Assembly: GCF_010501075.1 (NCBI RefSeq)
Contig: NZ_QVMN01000002.1
Coordinates: 124,001 to 188,000, forward strand
From: Dysgonomonas sp. 25
GTDB taxonomy: Bacteria > Bacteroidota > Bacteroidia > Bacteroidales > Dysgonomonadaceae
Reading direction: 5' to 3'
DNA: 64,000 nt
The notes under the pieces were generated by a model, which was not told the DNA's origin, made no database searches, and was given only the letters and a program-made list of their open reading frames with translations. Below are positions 16,018 to 24,208 of this stretch, piece by piece (position 1 is the first letter of the stretch; each line of letters opens with the position of its first letter). The translations under genes were made by a program, and so were the position numbers.

Positions 16018-17574
16018 ATGGCTTCAACAAGAAGAACTTCTACAAGGCAGAAGATGATAAACCTGATGTATCTGGTTTTCATCGCTATGCTTGCGCTGAG
16101 GGTTTCGACCGAGGTGTTGGATGGTTTCGACCTGATGAACGATAATATACAAAAGACCATACAAAATACCACGGAGCGGAACAACCAGATTTATGCCGAG
16201 ATAAATGAGATGTATGCTCAGAATCCGCAGAAAACAGAGCCTACTTACAGGCTTGTCCTGCAACTGAAGCAAAACACCGACTCGGTGTACAACTACATTC
16301 AGGCATTGAAACAGGAAGTCGCCGTGCGCACGGATGGCAAGGATGCCGATATGTATAATCTGGAGACAAAGGACGATTTGGATGCGGCATCGGAAATTTT
16401 TCTTTCTCCGGCGGGAGGTAAAGGAAAGGATTTCAAAGCGGCAATCGACAATTACCGCGAGAATATAGCTGCTTACATTGCAGATCCTGCGCAGAAGATA
16501 ATTGTGGAAACGGCTCTCTCGACCGAACCATCGGAAAGGGCTAAAAAGCAGAATAAAGACTGGTTGCAGGCTTCGTTCGAAAATATGCCGAGCATAGCCG
16601 TGATTACCTATTTGTCGGAATTGCAATCGAATATCAAACAAGCCGAAGGCGAAGCGTTGAATTCACTATTGAGGGGTGTCGATATGAAAGACTTCCGCGT
16701 GAATGAACTGGCAGCCTATGTAATTCCCGAATCCAAGACAGTGGTTCGCGGAGCGCCTTATCGTGCCGATATCATCCTTGCTGCGGTAGATACAACGCAG
16801 CGGCCTAAGATAACCATAAACGGAAAAGAAATAGAAAACGGGCGGCTGAATCTGATAGCTTCCGGCTCGGGTTCGGTGCCTATCAAGGGACAAATAGAAC
16901 TGATGGGACGCGACGGACAGCCTTATATCCGTGAGTTCAATGATAGTTATACAGTGATAGATCCGATGGCAATCGTAGAGCCGGTATTGATGGATGTTGT
17001 TTACACCAGCATCGACAACGAAATGATTATTTCGGTTCCGGGTTTTACAGCCTCTCAGATTAGTGCAAGTGTTGCTCAGGGCGGTTCGTTGACGCCGAAA
17101 GGGAATGGCCGTTGGATAGCTAAGCCTACTACTCCGGGGAGTAAATTTGTGGTCAATGTTTCGGTGAGAATGTCGGACGGAACGGTTCGCTCTATGGGAC
17201 AAAAACCTTTCCGCGTACGCCGCTTACCAGACCCTACAGCCTTTATACCATATACCGATGCCAAAGGCACATCGCGCGTATTCAAGCAAGGGCGTATCGC
17301 CCGTAACGTATTGTTGAATGCAGGCGGCATAAAAGCCTCTATCGACGACGGAGTGTTGGACGTTCCGTATACTGTTATCAGCTTCCGCACGGTGATGGTG
17401 GATGCAATGGGTAACTCGCTACAGGAAATGTCTTCGGGTGCTAACTTCTCGCAACGCCAGTTGGAACAAATACAGCGTATGGATAGGGGGACAACTTTCT
17501 TTATCTCTTCGATACGTGCTAAAGGTCCTGACGGAGAGCGCGATATAGCTCCTATGGAAGTGAGAGTAAATTAA
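16018..17574 (+). CDS. gldM: GldM/PorM-type motor subunit
   Basis: A 518-aa single-pass protein. The N terminus (TRQKMINLMYLVFIAMLAL) is the conserved GldM cytoplasmic basic stretch and transmembrane helix that sits inside the GldL ring. The periplasmic part carries the usual succession of domains ending in a GldM_C-like beta domain (FFISSIRAKGPDGERDI). Family members rotate or flex to pass energy to the outer-membrane GldKN ring. After the helix the sequence reads LALRVSTEVLDGF, where I recall Asn in place of the Arg; this may be a real difference. A terminator follows directly, so gldL-gldM is a two-gene unit. Confidence 0.88.
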   Translation: MASTRRTSTRQKMINLMYLVFIAMLALRVSTEVLDGFDLMNDNIQKTIQNTTERNNQIYAEINEMYAQNPQKTEPTYRLVLQLKQNTDSVYNYIQALKQEVAVRTDGKDADMYNLETKDDLDAASEIFLSPAGGKGKDFKAAIDNYRENIAAYIADPAQKIIVETALSTEPSERAKKQNKDWLQASFENMPSIAVITYLSELQSNIKQAEGEALNSLLRGVDMKDFRVNELAAYVIPESKTVVRGAPYRADIILAAVDTTQRPKITINGKEIENGRLNLIASGSGSVPIKGQIELMGRDGQPYIREFNDSYTVIDPMAIVEPVLMDVVYTSIDNEMIISVPGFTASQISASVAQGGSLTPKGNGRWIAKPTTPGSKFVVNVSVRMSDGTVRSMGQKPFRVRRLPDPTAFIPYTDAKGTSRVFKQGRIARNVLLNAGGIKASIDDGVLDVPYTVISFRTVMVDAMGNSLQEMSSGANFSQRQLEQIQRMDRGTTFFISSIRAKGPDGERDIAPMEVRVN

Positions 17575-17592
17575 AACAAGATATAATATTAG

Positions 17593-17627
17593 AAAAGCCT
17601 GCAGGACAAATCCTTGCAGGCTTTTTT
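17593..17627 (+). terminator. Intrinsic terminator of gldLM
   Basis: AAGCCTGCAGGA...TCCTTGCAGGCTT stem followed by six T, about 20 bp after the gldM stop. Confidence 0.88.
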
Positions 17628-17665
17628 GTATCTTTACCTTGTATATAACCATAAAAAAAGCATCC

Positions 17666-18541
17666 ATGAAAAATAAAAAGACTTTCGCTGTTATTTCCTT
17701 ACTCCTGTTGATGGCAGCAGGCATGAACGCCCAAACAACCGTAAAGTTATGGCATACAGCACCGCCGACCACAAGCGGATTGACAGGCGAGGAGAAGGAC
17801 GAAAACGGTGGCGAATGGATTCATAATATCACTGTGCCTACGCTCGAAATCTATCAGCCTGTGAAATCGCGAAATACCGGTATGGCTGTTATCATCTGCC
17901 CGGGCGGGGGATATGCCGGAGTGGCGTACAACAAAGAAGGCATTCAGCTTGCCCAATGGCTGACAACGCAGGGTATAACGGGAATCGTGCTGAAATACCG
18001 TATGCCGAACGGGCATAAGGAAATACCACTGGATGACGTCCATCAGGCATTCCGTTATGTGCGCGAAAATGCTCCTTCGTTGAATATCGACCGCAATATG
18101 GTTGGTATTTCGGGCTTTTCGGCAGGCGGACATTTAGCTGCTACTGCTTCGACGAACTATACGCAAGATACCCGTCCCGATTTTTCCATTCTTTTCTATC
18201 CTGTTATTACTATGGGTGAAGGAACGCACCAAGGTTCGCGCGATTTGCTTTTAGGTAAATCACTCTCGAAAGAGCTTCTTGAAAAATACTCCATCGAAAA
18301 ACAGGTGACACCAGATACCCCTCCTGCTATTCTCTTTTTGAGCAGTGACGATGGGGCGGTGCTTCCGCTGAATAGTATCGGTTATTATAATGCCCTGCTG
18401 GCTCATCAGGTTCCGGCATCGATGTATATTTTCCCTGTCGGGGGACATGGTTGGGGAATCAATTATGGCTTCAGATACAATGATGAGGTTTTGTCGCTGA
18501 CCAAAAAATGGCTCGAAGAAATCAGAAATAAAAAGAGTTAG
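17666..18541 (+). CDS. Secreted alpha/beta hydrolase (acetylesterase-like)
   Basis: A 291-aa protein. The ATG at 17666 gives a clean signal peptide (MKNKKTFAVISLLLLMAAGMNAQ). The fold is the esterase/lipase family: oxyanion segment CPGGGYAG, nucleophile elbow GFSAGGH and a late His in GGHGWG. The pattern fits carbohydrate acetylesterases and BD-FAE-like enzymes that remove ester groups from plant polysaccharides; the substrate is inference. Its stop codon (18539-18541) overlaps that of the convergent ribF, leaving no room for a terminator between them. Confidence 0.8.
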   Translation: MKNKKTFAVISLLLLMAAGMNAQTTVKLWHTAPPTTSGLTGEEKDENGGEWIHNITVPTLEIYQPVKSRNTGMAVIICPGGGYAGVAYNKEGIQLAQWLTTQGITGIVLKYRMPNGHKEIPLDDVHQAFRYVRENAPSLNIDRNMVGISGFSAGGHLAATASTNYTQDTRPDFSILFYPVITMGEGTHQGSRDLLLGKSLSKELLEKYSIEKQVTPDTPPAILFLSSDDGAVLPLNSIGYYNALLAHQVPASMYIFPVGGHGWGINYGFRYNDEVLSLTKKWLEEIRNKKS

Positions 18542-19464
18542 TGATAAGCATCCAGTCGCTTCCTGACTTCCTCTTTATCGCGGAATAGTTGGGCGCGAAG
18601 TTCGTCTAACCCGCCGAATTTGATGTCGGGGCGGACAAATTCGAGAAACTCCACCGTAAGGTCTTTATTATACAAATCGCCGTCGAAGTCGAAGATATTG
18701 ACTTCTACGCTGATATTCTGTCCGTTGTCGACGGTCGGGCGTGTGCCGATATACAACATGCCGTCGAGTTTCTGCCCGATGGTGTAGACATGCACGGCAT
18801 AGACGCCGAAAGCCGGAATAACCTTGTACCGCTCCCACGATTCCACATTGGCAGTAGGGAAACCGATAGTGCGTCCCACCTGAAAGCCTTTGATTATTTT
18901 GCCGCAGATGGTGTAGTTGTATGTCAGTAGTTTAGCCGCTTTTTCAATATTCCCTTCTTTCAGCAGGGTGCGGATGAAGGACGAACTGACGTATTCGTCG
19001 GGGTATTGTTTCGCCTGTACTACGTTCATACCCACCTCTTTGCCGTATTGCACATATTCCTCGAAGCCATCTTCGCGGTTATACCCGAATCGGTGGTCGT
19101 AGCCGATGACCAGCGTATCAACGTTGTACATCTGCTTCAATACCTGATGGATAAAATCGCGCGCCGAAAGGCGTGACATTTCGATGGTGAAATCGAGTGG
19201 TATGCAATAATCGACACCTGTCGAGGCAAGGCGTTCGATACGCTCTTCGTAGCCGCAGAGCAATGCTGGCTGATAATCGGCCTGCAAGACTTTTCGCGGA
19301 TGCACGGGGAAAGTGATGACTGCCGAAGCAAGCCCTTTCTCTCCGGCTATCTCTTTTATCTGGCTGATAAGGTAGCGATGGCCGGCGTGTACGCCGTCGA
19401 AAAAGCCGATAGAAGCCACTATCGGTTTCCGGTTCGATTCGTCTTGCTGCTGAAGGAGTATCAT
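18538..19464 (-). CDS. ribF: Bifunctional riboflavin kinase/FAD synthetase
   Basis: A 308-aa protein that phosphorylates riboflavin to FMN and adenylylates FMN to FAD. The N-terminal FAD synthetase half has GFFDGVHAGHR (HxGH nucleotidyltransferase motif) and SSFIRTLL. The C-terminal riboflavin kinase half has GRTIGFPTANVE and VYAVHV. Its ATG overlaps the stop of the upstream HAD phosphatase gene by 4 bp, indicating translational coupling. Confidence 0.93.
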   Translation of the reverse strand: MILLQQQDESNRKPIVASIGFFDGVHAGHRYLISQIKEIAGEKGLASAVITFPVHPRKVLQADYQPALLCGYEERIERLASTGVDYCIPLDFTIEMSRLSARDFIHQVLKQMYNVDTLVIGYDHRFGYNREDGFEEYVQYGKEVGMNVVQAKQYPDEYVSSSFIRTLLKEGNIEKAAKLLTYNYTICGKIIKGFQVGRTIGFPTANVESWERYKVIPAFGVYAVHVYTIGQKLDGMLYIGTRPTVDNGQNISVEVNIFDFDGDLYNKDLTVEFLEFVRPDIKFGGLDELRAQLFRDKEEVRKRLDAYH

Positions 19465-20090
19465 TTTTCGATTTGGGCGATAACTTTTGTCAAATCTTCG
19501 TTCTGGTCGGTCAGGTATGTCTGGAAACCGAGTTCCTGCGCCGCTTTAAGGTTAGCTTCGCCGTCGTCGAAGAACAAGGTTTCGGCAGGATTTATACCCG
19601 AATCGTTGATGATGTATTCGTAAATGGCTTTCTCCGGCTTGGCATGACCGATTTCGAATGACAGGTAGCACTTGTCGAAAAAGGCATCGATAGGCTCTTT
19701 CGTCGGCGAAAAATCTTCGGAATACATCCATTTTGCCATCGATGGGTTGGTATTGCTCAACAGATATACATTGTATGATTTGCGCAACTCTTTCAGCATC
19801 TTATACTTATAGTCGGGTATCCCGATAGCAAACGCCTGCCATGCCAAGTCTATTTGCTCCTCGGTTATGTCCTGATTTCCTGCCAGTTCGCGCAAGGCTT
19901 TGTAAAACTGCGGCGCATCGAGCTTCCCTTCTTCGTATTCGAGGAAGATGCCCGATTGGCGGAATTCGTTGAGGTATTCCTCGATATTGGCTATACCTAA
20001 GTCTCTGAAAGCGTTCAGCGCATTTTTCTTGTCGAGGCTGACAATAACGCCTCCGAAATCGAAAAGAAGATTCTTAATATTCTTGTACAT
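19461..20090 (-). CDS. HAD-superfamily (subfamily IA) hydrolase
   Basis: A 209-aa HAD phosphatase of the YihX-like type. Motif I reads LLFDFGGVIVSLD, with Gly at the usual second-Asp position as in many of this subfamily. Motif II is LLSNTNP, and motif III/IV is a Lys in GHAKPEKAIYEY followed by FFDDGEANLKAAQ. The substrate cannot be told from sequence. It is coupled to ribF by an ATGA overlap, so an FMN- or sugar-phosphate-related role is conceivable but unproven. Confidence 0.82.
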   Translation of the reverse strand: MYKNIKNLLFDFGGVIVSLDKKNALNAFRDLGIANIEEYLNEFRQSGIFLEYEEGKLDAPQFYKALRELAGNQDITEEQIDLAWQAFAIGIPDYKYKMLKELRKSYNVYLLSNTNPSMAKWMYSEDFSPTKEPIDAFFDKCYLSFEIGHAKPEKAIYEYIINDSGINPAETLFFDDGEANLKAAQELGFQTYLTDQNEDLTKVIAQIEK

Positions 20091-20180
20091 GGTTTTCTCG
20101 TCTTTAGTTCAGAATGCGAAGTTAGTTAATAATACTGATTGGTTGTAGGGTTGGCTGATAAAAAGTTTTAAATATTCGGG

Positions 20181-20212
20181 TTGACAAGTAAACAAGTAGA
20201 CGAGTAGACAAG
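20181..20212. repeat. Tandem octamer repeat (NNACRAGT)
   Basis: About four consecutive 8-nt units of the form NNACaAGT starting with TTGACAAGT. Related arrays occur at 26080-26103, 40771-40795 and 60711-60787. Confidence 0.65.
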
Positions 20213-20224
20213 CGTTTGTGATTT

Positions 20225-20255
20225 TGTCATGCCGAAGCTTGTCTGAGGCATCTCG
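20225..20255. repeat. TGTCATGCCGA...GGCATCTCG intergenic repeat
   Basis: Starts TGTCATGCCGA and ends GGCATCTCG. The same pattern recurs at 26205-26235 (inverted) and three times in 40408-41060. It resembles a type of short dispersed repeat seen in many bacteria. Confidence 0.6.
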
Positions 20256-20273
20256 TTTCGGAAATATATTTTG

Positions 20274-20281
20274 TATTTTTG
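20274..20281 (+). promoter_or_regulatory. -7 box abutting the recO start codon
   Basis: TATTTTTG, a perfect TAnnTTTG, ends 3 nt before the recO ATG, so the expected transcription start falls at or near the start codon. Confidence 0.45.
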
Positions 20282-20284
20282 TAC

Positions 20285-21007
20285 ATGCTTCAGAAAACGC
20301 GAGGGGTGGTGCTGAATACCATCAACTATAACGACAAATACCTCCTTGTCCGTATCTACACCGAGGTGGCGGGACAGGTGACGTATATGGTGCCGAAAAC
20401 GAAGAGCCGTTCGAATAAAGTGCCCCGTTCGTTGTTTTCGCCTCTCGCTGTCCTCGAGATGGAGGTAGACCACCAGCCGAAGCGCGACATTCAGCGGATA
20501 CGGGAAGCCCGTAGCGGTTTGCAGTTGTATGCTATCCCAACGCACATGGGCAAGACGTCGCTGGCCTTTTTTCTGTCGGAGTTTTTGTCGCGGGTATTGC
20601 GTGATACGGGCGATAGCCGCCCGGTGTTCGAGTTTATTTCGCAGTCCGTTCAGATTCTGGAGATGACCGACAAGAATATTGCGAACTTCCATTTGGTTTT
20701 TATGTTGAGGTTGAGCCGTTTGCTCGGTTTCTATCCCAATCTCGAAGACTATAATAAATTGTCGGTTTTCGATATGATGAACGGCGAATTTATACAATAC
20801 CAACCCGCCCACCGCCATTTTCTCGGGGTGGGGGATAGCGAGGTGCTTTCGCGGCTGGCACGCATCACCTACGAAAATATGCACCATTTTGCCTTCAACC
20901 GCAACGACCGCGTGACGATTGTCAACCGCATGATTGAGTATTACCGCCTGCATCTGTACGATTTTCCGCAGTTGAAGTCGCTCGAAGTATTGCACGAATT
21001 ATTTTGA
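20285..21007 (+). CDS. recO: RecO DNA repair protein
   Basis: A 240-aa mediator of RecA loading in the RecFOR recombination pathway. The start MLQKTRGVVLNTINYNDKYL is the classical RecO OB-fold N terminus, followed by the helical C-terminal domain (LRLSRLLGFYPNLEDY). The family's zinc-cysteine cluster is absent, as in many Bacteroidetes members. A -7 box lies almost on the ATG. A MutS-like ATPase gene follows after 13 bp with its own -7 box. Confidence 0.9.
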   Translation: MLQKTRGVVLNTINYNDKYLLVRIYTEVAGQVTYMVPKTKSRSNKVPRSLFSPLAVLEMEVDHQPKRDIQRIREARSGLQLYAIPTHMGKTSLAFFLSEFLSRVLRDTGDSRPVFEFISQSVQILEMTDKNIANFHLVFMLRLSRLLGFYPNLEDYNKLSVFDMMNGEFIQYQPAHRHFLGVGDSEVLSRLARITYENMHHFAFNRNDRVTIVNRMIEYYRLHLYDFPQLKSLEVLHELF

Positions 21008-21008
21008 T

Positions 21009-21016
21009 TATCTTTG
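21009..21016 (+). promoter_or_regulatory. -7 box abutting the MutS-like gene start
   Basis: TATCTTTG, a perfect -7 element, 4 nt before the ATG at 21021 and overlapping the end of the recO operon space. Confidence 0.45.
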
Positions 21017-21020
21017 ACGT

Positions 21021-22808
21021 ATGACTACTATAGAAGAGGTAAAGACATCCTATAACCATACCATTGAAGAGGGCGATAGAAACCTCTCGAAAGTTAAACG
21101 CCAAATATTCCATATCGGTACTATCCGCCTGCTGATTGTGCTTGCTGCGGGATTTACCTGTTACTGGCTGTGGCCGGATTTTTCGATGATAGGCTTGAGT
21201 ATTATTGCGGCGCTTGTTATCTATCTGGTTTTTGCTAAATACCATGCGCGGCTTTTTGCCCGTAAGCAGTATATAGAGCAATTGATACAGGATGCCCGCA
21301 ATGAACTGTCGGCACTCGGTTATGACTTTTCGCCTTTCGACGGGGCAAAGGAATGCACCGATGCAGGACATAGTTTCAGCCTCGATTTGGATATTTTTGG
21401 CGAACGCTCGTTCTTTCAGTCTATCAACCGCACCGTAACCGCTTTCGGGAAAAAGGGGCTGGTGGATATGCTATTGCATCCCTTGCAGGATAAAAACCGT
21501 ATAACCGGGCGACAGGAGGCTATTGCCGAACTTAGCCGGAAGCAGGAATTTATCCGCCATTTCCGGGCGACGGGACAGGTGGGTGATGCGCAGGATTTCG
21601 ACTATAATGCGTTGACTAAGAATATACAAGCTGCTAAAAGCGGCTGGTGGAAAATTGTTCCTGTTTTCTTCCTGCTGCTGGCTGTGGCGGTTTTTGCGCT
21701 TAGCTTTCTGAATGTGATTCCGGCAGGCGTTTTTCCTGTTTATTGGTTTGTGATGATTATCGCGAGCATCCTGTTGGCCCGCAACATCCGGCATAAGCTC
21801 GATTTTCTGGATAAGCGTTACGAGGTGATACGCACTTATTCTACCTTGCTCAAAATAATGGAGTCGGAACAGTTCGATTCGCCCTTGTTGAAACAAATAC
21901 AGGAGAAAATCGTCACACCGCAATCGGCATCTTTGGCGTTTGCCCAACTGAAAAAGTTAGGTAACAATATGGATATTGCCGAAACGGCTGTGGGGGCAAT
22001 GCTTCTGAATCCTTTTCTGGGGTGGAACGTCTATTATTCTAACAAAATACTCGGCTGGATTGTGCGCCATCAGCAGTATATAAAGACGTGGTTCGAGGCT
22101 GTCGGTGAGCTTGATAGTCTCTTATCTTTGGCGATGTTTGCTTATAATCACCCCGATTATGTCTATCCCGAAGTTTCCGATAAGCGCGAAATAGTAGGGA
22201 AAGACCTCGGACACCCGATGATGAACAGGGAGAAATGCGTGCATAACGATATTTGCGAGCCGAAATTTCCTTATTTTATGGTGGTTACGGGGGCGAATAT
22301 GGCGGGTAAGAGTACCTATCTGCGCACGGTGGGGGTGAATCTCGTATTGGCGGGAATGGGTGCGCCTGTTTGCGCTTCGTCTTTCCGCTTCTATCCGTTT
22401 GTGCTGGTCACTAATCTGCGGACGTCCGATTCGCTCAACGATAACGAATCGTACTTCTTTGCCGAACTGAAACGCCTGAAAATGATTATCGACCGCTTGG
22501 AGGCGGGAGAGGAGCTTTTTATCATTCTGGATGAAATACTGAAAGGGACAAATTCGGAGGATAAGCAACGCGGCTCTATTGCTCTGATGAAGCAATTGGT
22601 TTCGCTCGGCGGTAACGGTATTATCGCTACGCACGACCTCGAATTGGGCAATCTCGAACAGGAGTTCCCCGATGCGGTGAAGAATTACCGTTTCGAAGCG
22701 GATATAGAGGGCGATACCTTGTCTTTCTCGTACAAGCTGAAAGAGGGTGTCGCGCAGAATATGAATGCCTGTTTCCTGATGAAAAAAATGGGAATAACGG
22801 GGTTGTAG
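21021..22808 (+). CDS. Membrane-anchored MutS-family ATPase
   Basis: A 595-aa protein with a C-terminal MutS domain V: Walker A TGANMAGKST, Walker B LFIILDEILKGTNS, a signature-like DSLNDNESYFFAEL and a late His in IATHDLELG. The mismatch-recognition domains I-II are missing. Four hydrophobic helices (about residues 33-50, 53-70, 215-232 and 240-258) place it in the inner membrane, unlike canonical MutS. It belongs to a MutS-related family widespread in Bacteroidetes with no settled role. It lies 13 bp after recO. Confidence 0.85.
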   Translation: MTTIEEVKTSYNHTIEEGDRNLSKVKRQIFHIGTIRLLIVLAAGFTCYWLWPDFSMIGLSIIAALVIYLVFAKYHARLFARKQYIEQLIQDARNELSALGYDFSPFDGAKECTDAGHSFSLDLDIFGERSFFQSINRTVTAFGKKGLVDMLLHPLQDKNRITGRQEAIAELSRKQEFIRHFRATGQVGDAQDFDYNALTKNIQAAKSGWWKIVPVFFLLLAVAVFALSFLNVIPAGVFPVYWFVMIIASILLARNIRHKLDFLDKRYEVIRTYSTLLKIMESEQFDSPLLKQIQEKIVTPQSASLAFAQLKKLGNNMDIAETAVGAMLLNPFLGWNVYYSNKILGWIVRHQQYIKTWFEAVGELDSLLSLAMFAYNHPDYVYPEVSDKREIVGKDLGHPMMNREKCVHNDICEPKFPYFMVVTGANMAGKSTYLRTVGVNLVLAGMGAPVCASSFRFYPFVLVTNLRTSDSLNDNESYFFAELKRLKMIIDRLEAGEELFIILDEILKGTNSEDKQRGSIALMKQLVSLGGNGIIATHDLELGNLEQEFPDAVKNYRFEADIEGDTLSFSYKLKEGVAQNMNACFLMKKMGITGL

Positions 22809-22831
22809 CTAATGTGTTGATGAGGAAAATT

Positions 22832-23377
22832 ATGAAAATAAAGATAGCAGTTTTTATAACTTTTGTTCTGGTTATTGCAGTTGCTTGCAAAAAGGAGAAT
22901 AGGATAATAGAAAAGGATAAATGTATATCCGGTTATATTTTTATCGAATATGCCGGAGAATCAGATTACTACGAGAGGCCTATTTTTATTGTGCCTGAAG
23001 GAGATACGACCTATTTCGACGATTTACATAAGCTTTCGGTAACAAAAGAATTCTTTTTGAAGAAGGGTACAAGGACGCTTTTGAAACATGCTGTCGCGTA
23101 TGAGGTCTCAGATACACTGTTTTCTATTTTTAGAAATTATTTATTGAGCATAGAGGAAGATACAGTTCATACCTTTTATAAAAATGATTTTAGGCTTGTT
23201 ATTTCTACAAAATGTGATACGTTGAGACGCTATGCAAGCCCACATGATATTTTTTCCAGAACGTTGATTGATTCCATCAAATATGATAAGAAAAATGAAA
23301 TTGTCTTTTATTTTAAAGATATGAGGAGGAAATATGTTGAAAGAGCTTTCTATAAGGGTTACAATTTCGATTATTAA
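22832..23377 (+). CDS. Small lipoprotein of unknown function
   Basis: About 181 aa with a lipoprotein signal (MKIKIAVFITFVLVIAVACKK; lipobox AVAC). I chose ATG 22832, which has an AGG 6 nt upstream; ATG 22820 is an alternative. The mature protein is rich in Lys, Asp, Tyr and Phe with beta-like stretches, and no family is evident. Its base composition is clearly more AT-rich than its neighbours, which suggests separate acquisition. Confidence 0.55.
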   Translation: MKIKIAVFITFVLVIAVACKKENRIIEKDKCISGYIFIEYAGESDYYERPIFIVPEGDTTYFDDLHKLSVTKEFFLKKGTRTLLKHAVAYEVSDTLFSIFRNYLLSIEEDTVHTFYKNDFRLVISTKCDTLRRYASPHDIFSRTLIDSIKYDKKNEIVFYFKDMRRKYVERAFYKGYNFDY

Positions 23378-23398
23378 ACACTTCTGGAAGAAATAGCT

Positions 23399-23406
23399 TA
23401 TCTTTG
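23399..23406 (+). promoter_or_regulatory. -7 box of the surE operon promoter
   Basis: TATCTTTG, 22 nt before the surE ATG. A -33 TTTG is not evident. Confidence 0.5.
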
Positions 23407-23428
23407 CATAACTTACTAATAAAAGAAT

Positions 23429-24199
23429 ATGAAAAAACAAAAACCATTAATATTTATCACCAACGACGATGGCTATCAGGCCGGAGGGATTAATGCTTTG
23501 ATAGACAGCATGCGGGGTTTGGGCGAGATTGTTGTTGTGGCGCCGGACGGTCCCCGTTCGGGTATGTCGAGCGCGATAACTTCCATCAATCCTTTGCGTG
23601 CCCACCTGTTGGAAGAACAGGACGACCTGAAAATATATGCTTGTACAGGTACGCCTGTCGATTGCGTTAAGCTGGGTATCAGCGAGATATGCGACCGCAA
23701 GCCCGACCTCGTGGTGACGGGAATCAATCACGGTTCGAATGCAGCCATTGCTGTGCTTTATTCGGGTACGATGGGTGCTGCGCTCGAAGGCTGTGTTTTC
23801 GAAGTGCCTTCTATCGGCTTTTCGCTGCTCGACCATAGCAAAGATGCCGATTTTGGCGAAGCGCAGAAATATACCCGCCTTATCAGCGAACAAGTGTTGA
23901 AATCGGGATTGCCAAAGGGGACTTGCCTCAATGTGAATATCCCTAAAGGGGATGATATTAAAGGGATACGCATTTGCCGCCAGACATCGGGCAAGTGGGT
24001 GGAAGAATTCGACCGCTCGCAGGACGGCATCGGCAAGGAAGTGTATTGGCTGACCGGGCATTTCCGCAATGATGAACCCGAAGATGAATCGACCGACGAA
24101 TGGGCGTTGCATAATGGCTATGTATCCATCGTGCCGACCAAAGTAGATATGACGCATCACGATTTTATGGATGTTATTCGTCATCTGGAACAATTATAA
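23429..24199 (+). CDS. surE: SurE 5'/3'-nucleotidase
   Basis: A 256-aa metal-dependent nucleotidase/survival protein. It has the family's N-terminal acidic pair (ITNDDGYQAGG), VVAPDGPRSGMSSAIT and TGINHGSNA, which hold the metal and phosphate-binding residues. It dephosphorylates nucleoside monophosphates and possibly short polyphosphate in the cytosol. First gene of a tight operon with lpxB (9-bp gap) and a CPBP protease. Confidence 0.94.
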   Translation: MKKQKPLIFITNDDGYQAGGINALIDSMRGLGEIVVVAPDGPRSGMSSAITSINPLRAHLLEEQDDLKIYACTGTPVDCVKLGISEICDRKPDLVVTGINHGSNAAIAVLYSGTMGAALEGCVFEVPSIGFSLLDHSKDADFGEAQKYTRLISEQVLKSGLPKGTCLNVNIPKGDDIKGIRICRQTSGKWVEEFDRSQDGIGKEVYWLTGHFRNDEPEDESTDEWALHNGYVSIVPTKVDMTHHDFMDVIRHLEQL

Positions 24200-24208
24200 T
24201 ACATAGAT

